Shown here piece by piece: positions 33,461 to 42,233 of a stretch of DNA of 64,000 nucleotides. The position numbers were made by a program, and so were the translations under genes. Position 1 is the first letter of the stretch, and the number at the start of each line of letters is the position of its first letter. Under the pieces are notes generated by a model. That model was not told where the DNA came from and did not search any database. It saw only the letters and a program-made list of their open reading frames with translations. The stretch is from Paenibacillus durus. GTDB taxonomy: Bacteria > Bacillota > Bacilli > Paenibacillales > Paenibacillaceae. The stretch covers positions 620,001 through 684,000 of the forward strand of contig NZ_CP009288.1 in NCBI RefSeq assembly GCF_000756615.1. The letters are read 5' to 3'.

Positions 33461-34243
33461 ATGGTAGAGCCGGAAGCGGTAATAGATTTACCGGAACGGG
33501 AAATGGAGCAGGAGCAGGAACGGGAAATGCCGGAGCGGGATGATATTGTACTGGATGTTTCCATAGCCGAGGCGGGGTATGAGGAAGGGGATGTCCGCAT
33601 CGCCGATATTTCGTTTGAGGTCCGGCGCGGTCAGCTGCTTGGGCTGATCGGTCCGAACGGAGCCGGTAAAAGTACGACAATCAAGACGCTGCTCGGGCTG
33701 CTGAAGCATGCGAAGGCTAAGGTTGCGATCGGCGGTTCGGGGGGCGGTTCTTACGCCTATGTGCCGGAGCAGCCGGTCTTTTATGAGGATCTGACGCTGT
33801 GGGAGCATCTTGACCTGTCGGCTGCCGCTTACGGACTGGACTACGGGAGCTTCAAGGAGGCGGCGGAGCGGCTGCTCCGCCAGTTCGGCATGGAGCATGT
33901 GCGCGACGATCTGCCGGCGGGCTTCTCCAAAGGGATGAAGCAGAAAATGATGCTGATGCTTGGATTTCTTGTACAGCCCGACGTCTATATCGTAGACGAG
34001 CCGTTTATCGGACTCGACCCCCGTGCGACCAAAGACTTCCTGCGTCTGCTGGAGACGGAGCGGCGGCGGGGGGCGGGAGTGCTGATGTCAACGCATGTTC
34101 TGGATACGGCGGAAAAGATCTGCGATTCGTTTGTACTCATATCCTCCGGTCGCGTAGCGGCCTCCGGCACGCTGGAAAATATACGCGCGGCAGCGGGACT
34201 GCCGGAAGCCTCGCTGTTCGACTGCTTCGATGCGCTGGCATGA
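33461..34243 (+). CDS. ABC transporter ATPase, EcsA-like
   Basis: About 260 residues. After an unusual Glu-rich 25-residue lead the domain shows Walker A GPNGAGKST, a Q-loop near YVPEQPVFYEDLT, the degenerate signature GFSKGMKQKMMLM and Walker B VYIVDEPFIGLDP, with H-loop STHVLD. It resembles EcsA, partner of EcsB, which in Bacillus affects secretion, competence and regulated intramembrane proteolysis. GGGAG (33447-33451) supports ATG 33461 over 33452. It reads directly into the permease gene, 19 bases after its stop. ecsC is absent. Confidence 0.85.
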   Translation: MVEPEAVIDLPEREMEQEQEREMPERDDIVLDVSIAEAGYEEGDVRIADISFEVRRGQLLGLIGPNGAGKSTTIKTLLGLLKHAKAKVAIGGSGGGSYAYVPEQPVFYEDLTLWEHLDLSAAAYGLDYGSFKEAAERLLRQFGMEHVRDDLPAGFSKGMKQKMMLMLGFLVQPDVYIVDEPFIGLDPRATKDFLRLLETERRRGAGVLMSTHVLDTAEKICDSFVLISSGRVAASGTLENIRAAAGLPEASLFDCFDALA

Positions 34244-34262
34244 TGGGAGGGAGACGTTAGCC

Positions 34263-35525
34263 ATGAGCAACTTAGACGAAACCCGCCGGGGCTATGACAT
34301 CCGGACTCCCGGCAGCCTGCTGAGAAGGCGGCTTGGCCACCATTGGAAAGAACAATGGGGCATCATCCGCACCGCTGCGGACTGGACGGTATTTTTATAC
34401 ATCCTTATCCCGGGCGGGCTGCTTGGCGGAAGATTTTATTACGGGTTCTGGAATGAGCCGCTTCCGGCATGGGTTACGCTGCTTCCCTATGCCGTCCTGC
34501 CGGCGCTGTTGGCCTTTCTGATGCAGGGCGGCATTCTGCTGCTGCTGCATGAAGGTGACCTGCTATTTTTGCGGCAGCGCAAGAATTGGATACGCACGGT
34601 TATGCTTGGCGGAATTTTGTACAGCCTGTTGGTGACGGCGCTGAAAATTACGGCAGGCTTTCTGCTTCTGCTGCCGTTTCTCGTTCGCGGCTACGGGCTA
34701 AGCGGGATGGGCGCGGGAGCGCTGCTGGTTCTGAGTCTATGCTGCGGGACATGCGTCAAGCTGCTTGCGCACAATGTAAAGGTACAGAAGCAGGGCTGGC
34801 GCAGGTGGCTATGGATGCTGCTCGCCGCATGGCTGCCCAGCGGGCTGTACATTCGCGCCGCCGTCGCCTGGAGCGCCCATCCGGCGCTGCTGCTGCTTGC
34901 CGCTGCCGTGTATGCGGCGGTGGCGGCTGCCGGGCTGCGGTCAAGGCTGGCCTTGCGCGGCACGTTCCTTGGCGACGTGCGCGAGGATTTCAAGCAGCGG
35001 ATGAAGATAGCCGGACTGCTGCTGAGAGGCGTCATCGATAAGCCGCGTCCGACCCGGCATAAGCCCTGGATCTTCCGTAAATCCCGGCCGCTGCTGCGCC
35101 CCAGTTCCCCGGAAAGCCGGCTGGCCGGAGCTTCCATTAAGGCGTTTATACGTAATCCGGGACATTTAAAGCTGTATCTTCAGTTTTCTGGAGTGGGTGC
35201 CGTGGCCGTTCTGATCGTTCCGGGAATGCTGAAATGGGCTATCTGTGTTGTGCTGGTCTTTTTGATGGCCTCGTGGCTGGTCTCTTACTGGAAAGTATTC
35301 GCCGGCGATGAATTTATCGCGCTGCTCCCGTTCAGCAAAGACCGGAAAGCGGACGCGGGGAGTCTGGCGGTTCCGATTCTGCTGCTTCCTTTCTCCATAT
35401 TATGCGCGGCGGTCGTCTCGATGCCGCTGTACGGCTGGTGGGGGCTTGCGGTATTTATACCCGCTGGCGCAGCGATCGGCATTATGGCTGCCAGAGTGTT
35501 TACAGCCTTTCGGCTGGCCCGGTAA
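34263..35525 (+). CDS. ABC transporter permease, EcsB-like
   Basis: The 420-residue polytopic membrane protein has hydrophobic segments near LYILIPGGLLGGRFYYGF, LPYAVLPALLAFLMQGGILL, VMLGGILYSLLVTALKITAG and several more in the last third, and a basic cytoplasmic loop with DVREDFKQRMKIAGLLLRG. The layout matches the EcsB family. GGGAGGGAG lies nine bases before ATG 34263. With the preceding ATPase it forms a two-gene exporter. A terminator follows at 35541-35586. Confidence 0.83.
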   Translation: MSNLDETRRGYDIRTPGSLLRRRLGHHWKEQWGIIRTAADWTVFLYILIPGGLLGGRFYYGFWNEPLPAWVTLLPYAVLPALLAFLMQGGILLLLHEGDLLFLRQRKNWIRTVMLGGILYSLLVTALKITAGFLLLLPFLVRGYGLSGMGAGALLVLSLCCGTCVKLLAHNVKVQKQGWRRWLWMLLAAWLPSGLYIRAAVAWSAHPALLLLAAAVYAAVAAAGLRSRLALRGTFLGDVREDFKQRMKIAGLLLRGVIDKPRPTRHKPWIFRKSRPLLRPSSPESRLAGASIKAFIRNPGHLKLYLQFSGVGAVAVLIVPGMLKWAICVVLVFLMASWLVSYWKVFAGDEFIALLPFSKDRKADAGSLAVPILLLPFSILCAAVVSMPLYGWWGLAVFIPAGAAIGIMAARVFTAFRLAR

Positions 35526-35540
35526 ATTCGCATAGAATCG

Positions 35541-35586
35541 AAAACCAGCGTGAACGCCGAGGGGCTCTTCGTTCGCGCTGGTTTTG
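35541..35586 (+). terminator. Terminator after the EcsAB-like operon
   Basis: AAAACCAGCG and CGCTGGTTTT form a 10-bp perfect stem with inner AACG/CGTT pairing. Confidence 0.8.
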
Positions 35587-35640
35587 ATTTACGGAAAATG
35601 CTGTTTCATTTTTCGTTTGATGGGGTAAGTGGAATTGCTC

Positions 35641-36921
35641 TCAAAAATTGGGAGAACCACCTTCAGGTTCCTGCTGCGCGGCATGCATTCCGGCCGTATA
35701 CCCTGTTGAGAAAGCTGCGGTAATATTGTACCCGCCCGTATATCCGTGTATATCCAGAATTTCACCGCAGAAATACAGGCCGCTCATCAATTTGGATTCC
35801 ATTGTCTTAGGGTCAATTTCCTTTAAATTAACTCCACCTCCTGTAACAAAGGCTTCTTCAATGGATAGTGTTCCGCTTATCTGAATAGGGAACTCTTTAG
35901 AAATTCTGCTCAAGTCAATCCAATTTTGTTTAGGAATATTATCATATGTTAGATATTCATCTAACTCCGATTTTTGAAGCAGTATAGTAATCAGACGTTC
36001 TGGAAAGTATGCCTTCAACACATTTTTTATAGATTTCTTTGGTTCTATCTTACATAAAGAAAGGGTTTCTTCAAAGACAGTATCTATTGTCTTATCTGGG
36101 AAGAGGTCTATGGTTGTTTTTACTTGATGAGTAGGGCTTTTTAACAATTCTTTCACAACAAACTGACTACATCTTAAAGCAATAGGTCCAGATATTCCAA
36201 TATGTGTAAATATCATATCTCCTTGATGCGAAATTATACGTTTTCCTTTGGTGTTCCAAACAGAAAGCGAAACATCCCGTAAAGACAACCCTTGCAACTC
36301 ACGACTTCTAATTAATGGTTCATCTGAAGTTAAAGGCACTTCGGTAGGAAATAAAGGTGTAATTGAATGTCCTGCCTGTTCTGCCCATCGATACCCATCC
36401 CCTGTCGAGCCTGTTTGAGGCACAGACTTACCCCCAGAAGCTATAATAACGGATTTACATGGCAAAATCTTGTCAGCTTTCAACCTGACCCCAGTGACAT
36501 GCCCATCGCTGTAGAGAACCTCTGAGACAGGGCTATTGACCATTACTTCAACGCCTTGTTTTCTAACCTGTTTTACAAGAGTATCAACAACCGTTTTTGC
36601 TTTGTCTGAGACAGGAAACATACGTCCGTTGTCCTCTTCCTTTAAATGTATTCCAAGGTTCTCAAAAAAGGCGATAATATCTTTGTTGCTGAAGTTCGCA
36701 AATGCACTATAAAGAAAACGACCATTCCCAGGAATATGCCTGATAAGTTCGTCCACTTCTTTATTGTTGGTCACATTGCAGCGTCCACCACCAGAGATGC
36801 CCAGCTTGCGTCCAAGCTTGTCTCCCTTGTCAATCAGCAAAGTAGTTGCGCCATGTTCGCTTGCCGCCACGCTTGCCATTAGACCTGCTGAACCACCGCC
36901 TATTACGATTACATCAAACAT
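35641..36921 (-). CDS. FAD-dependent oxidoreductase, HI0933/BaiN (YtfP) family
   Basis: The 426-residue flavoprotein has VIVIGGGSAGLMASVAASEH at the N-terminus, GRKLGISGGGRCNVTNN as the family hallmark, and GLYFCGEILDIHGYTGGYNI at the C-terminal FAD motif. The HI0933-like family includes BaiN of bile-acid dehydroxylation, but most members, including Bacillus YtfP, have no known substrate. GGGAG precedes the ATG. Most of the gene is AT-rich, while the last 250 bases are closer to the surroundings, so the low-GC island seems to begin inside it. Confidence 0.88.
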   Translation of the reverse strand: MFDVIVIGGGSAGLMASVAASEHGATTLLIDKGDKLGRKLGISGGGRCNVTNNKEVDELIRHIPGNGRFLYSAFANFSNKDIIAFFENLGIHLKEEDNGRMFPVSDKAKTVVDTLVKQVRKQGVEVMVNSPVSEVLYSDGHVTGVRLKADKILPCKSVIIASGGKSVPQTGSTGDGYRWAEQAGHSITPLFPTEVPLTSDEPLIRSRELQGLSLRDVSLSVWNTKGKRIISHQGDMIFTHIGISGPIALRCSQFVVKELLKSPTHQVKTTIDLFPDKTIDTVFEETLSLCKIEPKKSIKNVLKAYFPERLITILLQKSELDEYLTYDNIPKQNWIDLSRISKEFPIQISGTLSIEEAFVTGGGVNLKEIDPKTMESKLMSGLYFCGEILDIHGYTGGYNITAAFSTGYTAGMHAAQQEPEGGSPNF

Positions 36922-37058
36922 AGGTCAAAACTCCCATACTTTTTTTTTATTATAACCCAAAATACGAGCCAATATGACAATATTCACATTTGAATAGGTA
37001 TAATATGGTATAATTAGTAACCGGAATTTAGTATACATATAGAAAGAGGGTATAAACT

Positions 37059-38651
37059 GTGCAAGTTAAAAATGATCCAAAGCCTGACATACTTCGCATT
37101 GAAGAATTGGTTTTAAAAGTTAAAACAGGGGATATCAAGCTTCCGAAATTCCAACGACCATTTGTCTGGAAAAAAGATGATATACTTGCATTGTTAGATA
37201 GTATATATAATAGTTACCCAATAGGAAGCATTCTCTTATGGCTTACCAAGGAAAAGTTGGCAAGCGAGAGAAAAATTGGGGATTTAGATATAAATGAACG
37301 ACCAGAGGAATATCCAACGAACTACTTATTAGATGGTCAACAAAGATTATCTACTTTGTGCGGTGCCCTTTATTGGAATGGGGATAACCCAAAAAGCATG
37401 TGGAATATTTCTTTTGATTTAGAAAGAGAGGAATTCATATATCCTAATGGTGAAGAAAAACCTCATTATTTTCCTTTGAATAAGCTATTAGGAACGTTTG
37501 ATTTTATAGGTCAATGCAAGAAATTTGAATATCATCAAAACAAAGATAAGTATGAGGCAAATGCAGGAAGGTTACTGCAAACCATCAAAGATTACAAAAT
37601 CGCAGCAGTTAGCATTGGTGACATGAGTATAGACGAGGTTGCTCCAATTTTTGAACGTATCAATTCAACCGGAAGAAGATTAACTATGGTTGATCTTATG
37701 AGAGCTGCAACTTGGAGTGGAGAATTCGATTTAAATGATACGATTAATTCGGTAAGAGACTCTTTGTCAAACAAGAGATTTGAGGATGTTTCAGAGACTG
37801 AAATATTAAGAAATATATCCTCCTGTTCTGGAGTAGGTATTAATCGAGAGGATATCGACAAACTAAGAAAGAAGGTACCAACAGACTTAATAGAGGCAAG
37901 TGAAAAGTGCAAAAAAGCGTATGAACTTGCGGTCGATTTTATAACGACTGAACTCCCTGTTTGTTCCTATAATTACTTACCGTATTCACTTCAGATTGCC
38001 TTTTTGGTTGATTTTTTCAACGTATGTCCTAAACCAAATATTCATCAAAGAGATGAATTAAAGAAATGGTTTTGGCGGACTGCAATTGGAAAGAGCTTTG
38101 CATCATTCAATTCTGCTCAGTTATCTCTCGATCTTAGTGATTTTCGAGATTTTGCAAATGGTCTACTCATAGAACCAAGATTTGAGAAAAGTATACACTT
38201 TGAAGGCTTTGCATTCGATGATTTTAGATTAAATAAAGCGAGTAGTAAGACATTGGGACTCTTGTTAGCTAATAAAAAACCTAAAAGTTTATTGGATGGA
38301 ACTCCTGTAAACATTGAGTCGGCTTTATCTGTAGTAAATCGACATGAGTACCATCATATTTTTCCTAAAGCTTTTTTAAGAGTCATGGGTACAAAATCGA
38401 GTTTAATAAACAGTCATTCAAACATATGTTTGTTGAATCTTGGAAACAACAGAGAAATATCGGATACTAAACCTTCACTTTATTTTTCTGAGCTAACAGA
38501 AAGACTTGGAGATAAGTTAGAAAGTGTTTTACAGACTCATTTAATTGATGAGGAAGCTTACAATGCTGCTTTAAGAAATGACTATGAAACTTTTATAAGA
38601 TCAAGATCAGCAAAGATTATAGAACAAGCCAAGTTGAATTGTGGAATATAA
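37059..38651 (+). CDS. DUF262-HNH protein, GmrSD/SspE-like defence nuclease candidate
   Basis: The 530-residue protein has an N-terminal DUF262 (ParB/sulfiredoxin-fold) domain. LPKFQRPFVWKKDDI is at 28-42, DGQQR at 92-96 and FERINSTGRRLT near 206-217, the motifs used for NTP binding or hydrolysis in GmrS and SspE. A C-terminal DUF1524-like HNH nuclease part has YHHIFPKAFL (His432/433) followed by NSHSNICLLNLGNNREIS. Proteins of this build are modification-dependent (type IV) restriction enzymes acting on glucosylated or phosphorothioated DNA. Start GTG with AGAGGG eight bases upstream. The gene is strikingly AT-rich against GC-rich neighbours and has no modification partner nearby, so it was probably acquired as a single-gene defence. 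Confidence 0.85.
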   Translation: MQVKNDPKPDILRIEELVLKVKTGDIKLPKFQRPFVWKKDDILALLDSIYNSYPIGSILLWLTKEKLASERKIGDLDINERPEEYPTNYLLDGQQRLSTLCGALYWNGDNPKSMWNISFDLEREEFIYPNGEEKPHYFPLNKLLGTFDFIGQCKKFEYHQNKDKYEANAGRLLQTIKDYKIAAVSIGDMSIDEVAPIFERINSTGRRLTMVDLMRAATWSGEFDLNDTINSVRDSLSNKRFEDVSETEILRNISSCSGVGINREDIDKLRKKVPTDLIEASEKCKKAYELAVDFITTELPVCSYNYLPYSLQIAFLVDFFNVCPKPNIHQRDELKKWFWRTAIGKSFASFNSAQLSLDLSDFRDFANGLLIEPRFEKSIHFEGFAFDDFRLNKASSKTLGLLLANKKPKSLLDGTPVNIESALSVVNRHEYHHIFPKAFLRVMGTKSSLINSHSNICLLNLGNNREISDTKPSLYFSELTERLGDKLESVLQTHLIDEEAYNAALRNDYETFIRSRSAKIIEQAKLNCGI

Positions 38652-38666
38652 ATAAAAACTTACACT

Positions 38667-38695
38667 GGAGACGAGAAAGAGGTCTCCTTCTTTTT
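38667..38695 (+). terminator. Terminator after the DUF262-HNH gene
   Basis: GGAGAC and GTCTCC stem with a 9-nt loop, followed by TTCTTTTT. Confidence 0.75.
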
Positions 38696-38729
38696 GCTGC
38701 ATTCTGTTAAATTATACACAAAGCCAAGA

Positions 38730-38880
38730 TTGTATACCCCGCAGCGTCGAGGGAGTATCTACGGTCGCGTAGGCGCGTCAAGTAATAGAAGGTGAGTTCC
38801 CACCCACTTGTACAAGTGTTGCTTACTGAACCCGGCCGTTAAATTTCCGCATTTAAGGACGGTGAAGCTGTTTCTTCTTA
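38730..38880. repeat. Structured block with 14-bp palindrome and repeat tail
   Basis: CACTTGTACAAGTG (38805-38818) is a perfect palindrome, preceded by the hairpin GGTGAGTTCCCACC. The right end, GGACGGTGAAGCTGTTTC to CTTCTTA (38857-38880), matches the tail of the repeat at 59978-60082 with three mismatches. It may be the scar of a mobile element. Confidence 0.5.
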
Positions 38881-38907
38881 TCCTTCCTTATTGTCAGCAA
38901 ACGGAGT

Positions 38908-40671
38908 ATGCTTAATTCTAAGTTTGCAGAGCAATTTACGAGTCGGACGGTGATCACAATTACAACTGCGGTGAAAGAAATTTTATTGCAAATGGCTGCT
39001 GCCTCCTCATTTTTAGTGCTGTTTCAGTGGAGACTGAATCAAATTCATATACCGCGCAGGAATCTCCGGTGTTCGGATGATTATGCCTTTCTCGTGATGG
39101 CCTGCGGGCTGAGTCTTGTTCTTTGCTCTTTGCTGTCTTGCAGCCTGTTCGGGATGATCTATTTAAACTGGGGAATACTGCCCGCCTTTATCGGTATGTT
39201 GTATGGAAGCTTCCGCTCCCGCGCCTTGCTTGCCGTAATGCTGCCGGTATGCACTTATGTATTCTCCTATCCGGCGGCGCAAAGCCATGTGCTGCTTGAT
39301 TCCGGGCTATTCATGTATCCGCTGGTATTTGGCATGGCCAATAGGTTCAAGCTTGGAACGGTCGTGAAAAAGATCGCCATACTCTGGATCGTACTGGTGC
39401 CGTCTATGTTATTTATAGCGCTTACACCGTTGTTTGACGGGAATGATTTCTCCCGATTGCAGGATGACAAAATGGCGCTTATCCTCTGCATGCTGTTCTT
39501 AAACCCATTGCTTGGCGGCGTATTGATTTATATGCTTGAATCAGCTTGGAACAAGCGCGAGATTGAGGAGCGCATCGCTAATATGTCGGAGAAATTCAAA
39601 CGGGAAATAGACGATCTTCAGCAGATTACCGATATGGTGCCGTTAAGCATTATTTCCATTGATGATAACGGAAGGATTACCAGTATTAACGAAACGTCGA
39701 TGAAAAAGCTGGAAATTGTAATTCCGCATATAACGAGGACCGATGTTCTAAACTGTACATTATTCGACCTGGCGCATCGGCTGAAGTTGAACGATAACCA
39801 GGAATTGGATCACTTGCTGGACAGCATTATCCTTAAGCAAAGGTTTATGGGAAAAGTAACTTGCCTCGGGAAAGTTCTGTATGTTCTGGCCGCCCCTCTG
39901 GTTCACAAAGAACAGGGACAGCAACAGGGAATGGTTCTCATCATCCAGGATATGACGGAGGAAGAGAATATCCGAAGCGAGCTGGGCCATGTCGAGCGGT
40001 TGACGCTGGTAGGCCGGATGGCGGCGGGAATTACCCATGAGATCCGCAATCCGATGGCGGTGGTGCGCGGCTTCCTGCAGCTGATGAGAGAAAAGAGTCC
40101 TTCGGACATGGAGTCCTACTACCGGATTGTCATGGATGAACTGGATCGGGCCAACAGTATTATTAACGACTTTTTGTCGCTTGCGCAGAGCGGGCTCTCC
40201 GGCAAGGAGGACAGCAATCTCCACGATGTGATTGAAGATCTGGCTCCGCTGCTGTGGGCCGACGCGAATCTTCGCGGGCAAAGCGTCGAGATCAGGCTGT
40301 GCGACAAGCTGCCCGTACTGCGGCTCAATATTAAAGAAATCAAGCAGCTTGTGCTGAACCTCGGACGCAATGCCATGGAAGCGATGGAGCCGAAGGGAGT
40401 GCTTACGCTGGAGACCCGTTGTGTCCCCGAAAAGGTAGAGCTGCTGGTAAAGGATACGGGAAGCGGAATGTCGGACATAGAGCTGGAAAAATTATTTATC
40501 CCATTCTTTACCACTAAAGAACAGGGAACCGGGCTGGGCCTTCCGCTCTGTCTCAGCATCGCCGAACGGCACGGCGGATCGATTGCCGTCGATTCCCGCC
40601 TGGGAGCGGGGACAGTGTTCACCGTCTCCTTTCCATATGAGAAGGAGGAGAAAGAAACGGCCGTCTGTTAA
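38908..40671 (+). CDS. Sporulation-type sensor histidine kinase, KinB-like
   Basis: The 587-residue protein has six or seven transmembrane helices in the first 215 residues (5TM-like sensor), a PAS-like domain (about 235-345, LSIISIDDNGRITSINETSM), HisKA (VGRMAAGITHEIRNPMAVVR) and an ATPase domain (NLGRNAMEAME, DTGSGMS, GTGLGLPLCLSIAERHGG). The HEIRNPM phosphorylation site and layout match KinB-class kinases feeding the sporulation phosphorelay; no response regulator is adjacent, as usual for those. The start is uncertain: ATG 38908 has only CGGAG close by, and GTG 38971 or ATG 38992 are alternatives. Confidence 0.85.
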   Translation: MLNSKFAEQFTSRTVITITTAVKEILLQMAAASSFLVLFQWRLNQIHIPRRNLRCSDDYAFLVMACGLSLVLCSLLSCSLFGMIYLNWGILPAFIGMLYGSFRSRALLAVMLPVCTYVFSYPAAQSHVLLDSGLFMYPLVFGMANRFKLGTVVKKIAILWIVLVPSMLFIALTPLFDGNDFSRLQDDKMALILCMLFLNPLLGGVLIYMLESAWNKREIEERIANMSEKFKREIDDLQQITDMVPLSIISIDDNGRITSINETSMKKLEIVIPHITRTDVLNCTLFDLAHRLKLNDNQELDHLLDSIILKQRFMGKVTCLGKVLYVLAAPLVHKEQGQQQGMVLIIQDMTEEENIRSELGHVERLTLVGRMAAGITHEIRNPMAVVRGFLQLMREKSPSDMESYYRIVMDELDRANSIINDFLSLAQSGLSGKEDSNLHDVIEDLAPLLWADANLRGQSVEIRLCDKLPVLRLNIKEIKQLVLNLGRNAMEAMEPKGVLTLETRCVPEKVELLVKDTGSGMSDIELEKLFIPFFTTKEQGTGLGLPLCLSIAERHGGSIAVDSRLGAGTVFTVSFPYEKEEKETAVC

Positions 40672-40693
40672 AGATTTCAAAGCTGGCGGCGGC

Positions 40694-40721
40694 TTGCTTT
40701 CATCGAGTTGGAATGTATAAT
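40694..40721 (+). promoter_or_regulatory. Promoter of the bacilliredoxin gene
   Basis: TTGCTT, 16 bases, TATAAT, about 60 bases before the ATG. Confidence 0.6.
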
Positions 40722-40783
40722 AAAGTTAGTAAGTTTCGCTATTAAGCTATCTAACACCTAGGTGAAAAGGAGAGTGTTGAACC

Positions 40784-41218
40784 ATGTCCATGTCTTTTGA
40801 GCAGTATATGAGGGATTCGATTCAACCGATGCGCGACGATCTGACCAGTATCGGCTTCACGGAGCTGAAAACTCCGGAGGAAGTAGAGACCGCGCTGCCT
40901 AACGCCAAGGGAACCACGCTTGTCGTTGTCAACTCCGTATGCGGGTGTGCCGCCGGCCAGTGCCGTCCCGGTGTTGCCCAGGCCCTTAAGAACGAAGTCC
41001 TGCCGGATCAGTTATTCACAGTCTTTGCCGGCCAGGAAAAGGAAGCGACTGCCAAAGCGCGCGAGTATTTCGCTCCTTACCCGCCCTCTTCGCCTTCGAT
41101 TGCTCTGATGAAGGACGGGGAACTGGTGCATTTTATCGAGCGCCAAGGCGTGGAGAACCGTTCGGCTGGGGAAATCGCGGACGAGTTGAAGGAAATATTC
41201 GATCGTTACTGTAAATAA
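40784..41218 (+). CDS. Bacilliredoxin (BrxA/BrxB family)
   Basis: The 144-residue thioredoxin-fold protein has the characteristic CGC motif in VVVNSVCGCAAGQCRPGVAQ, where the two motif cysteines flank Gly. Bacilliredoxins remove bacillithiol from S-bacillithiolated proteins in the cytosol of bacillithiol-making Bacillota. The length and the tail PSIALMKDGELVHFIERQ match the family. AAAAGGAGAG precedes the ATG. It is monocistronic, and its presence implies the host makes bacillithiol. Confidence 0.93.
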   Translation: MSMSFEQYMRDSIQPMRDDLTSIGFTELKTPEEVETALPNAKGTTLVVVNSVCGCAAGQCRPGVAQALKNEVLPDQLFTVFAGQEKEATAKAREYFAPYPPSSPSIALMKDGELVHFIERQGVENRSAGEIADELKEIFDRYCK

Positions 41219-41325
41219 GGCTAAATAATCTAATATGCGATTACGTCCCGCCGTGCCGTTCTTTTGGGTGCTGCGGGATTATTTTTGATAAAAGATGCTA
41301 AAGCGATGAAAGTGAGTGAGCTGCA

Positions 41326-42135
41326 TTGAGCATACAGGAAGAGATCATTGCCGCCCTCGGCGTAAAACCGGCGATTGCGGCGGAAGCTGAAGTGCGGCAG
41401 AGAGCCGATTTTCTGAAAGCGTATATCTTGGAATCGGGAACCAGGGGACTGCTGATCGCTATAAGCGGGAGTGTGGAGAGCGTGGTGGCTGCGGGCCTGT
41501 GCAAGCGCGCGACGGATGAGCTGAGCACTGAGCAAGGCAAGGAATATATCACGCTCGGCGTATTCCAGCCTTATGGGGAGCAGGAGGATATCGGGCACAC
41601 CTACGAGGCGGCCGAAGCGTTCGGGCTTAAGTATACGGTGGAGACGAATATCGGGGATGCGGTTGACGAGATTGCGCTTGAAACAGAGTATGCATTGAAG
41701 GCTATCGGACAGCACCGCCATATGACGCATCAGGGCAAGGGAGAGATTAAAGCGGGAGCACGGATGGTGTTCCAGCATGCGCTCGCCTTGGAGAACAACC
41801 TGCTGGTGGCCGGTACCGGCCATGCATCTGAAGCAATTACCGGCAGCTGCACCAAATGGGAAGGCGGAGCCGCCTATATTGAGCCGCTCCGTTCCCTGAA
41901 TCATCGGCAGATTCGCGAGCTGGCCTCTTATCTCGGCGTGCCGGACGGAATCATCACAGCAGCGAAGGCAGCAGACCAGGGGGCGGGACAGACAGATGAA
42001 GCCAAGCGGGGCATTACAGAAGAAGCAATCAGTGATTACCTGGAAGGGAAAAAGGTAGAGCCTGCAGCGGCGGAGCTGCTGGAGAGCTTCTACCGCAAAG
42101 GGTCGCATAAGCGGAGCGCCATTCCCGGAATCTGA
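41326..42135 (+). CDS. NadE-like protein with degenerate PP-loop
   Basis: The 269-residue protein aligns with ammonia-dependent NAD synthetase throughout: EEIIAALGVKPAI, FLKAYILESGTRGLLIAISG, ARMVFQHALALENNLLVAGT, GSCTKWEGGAAYIEPL and ISDYLEGKKVEP. Key sites are changed. The PP-loop SGGxDS reads SGSVES at 47-52, so the second Gly and the Asp are lost, and GTDHA reads GTGHA. The usual aromatic C-terminal tail after HKR is also missing. NAD synthesis by this copy is doubtful; it is likely a diverged paralogue with a new or regulatory role. TTG start with a weak GTGAG site. Confidence 0.75.
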   Translation: MSIQEEIIAALGVKPAIAAEAEVRQRADFLKAYILESGTRGLLIAISGSVESVVAAGLCKRATDELSTEQGKEYITLGVFQPYGEQEDIGHTYEAAEAFGLKYTVETNIGDAVDEIALETEYALKAIGQHRHMTHQGKGEIKAGARMVFQHALALENNLLVAGTGHASEAITGSCTKWEGGAAYIEPLRSLNHRQIRELASYLGVPDGIITAAKAADQGAGQTDEAKRGITEEAISDYLEGKKVEPAAAELLESFYRKGSHKRSAIPGI

Positions 42136-42233
42136 ATCGGCCCACGTGCGATGTTAACCGCACCGCCGCGGCGTCCCTGCGCTAGATGCGCGGGCGGCCC
42201 GCAGCGGTATTAGCTCTATCGGTCACAAGGCCG

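Noticed and set aside
38730..38880. Known riboswitch or group II intron
   Set aside because: No conserved core (such as domain V or a T-box motif) could be recognised; kept only as an unexplained block.
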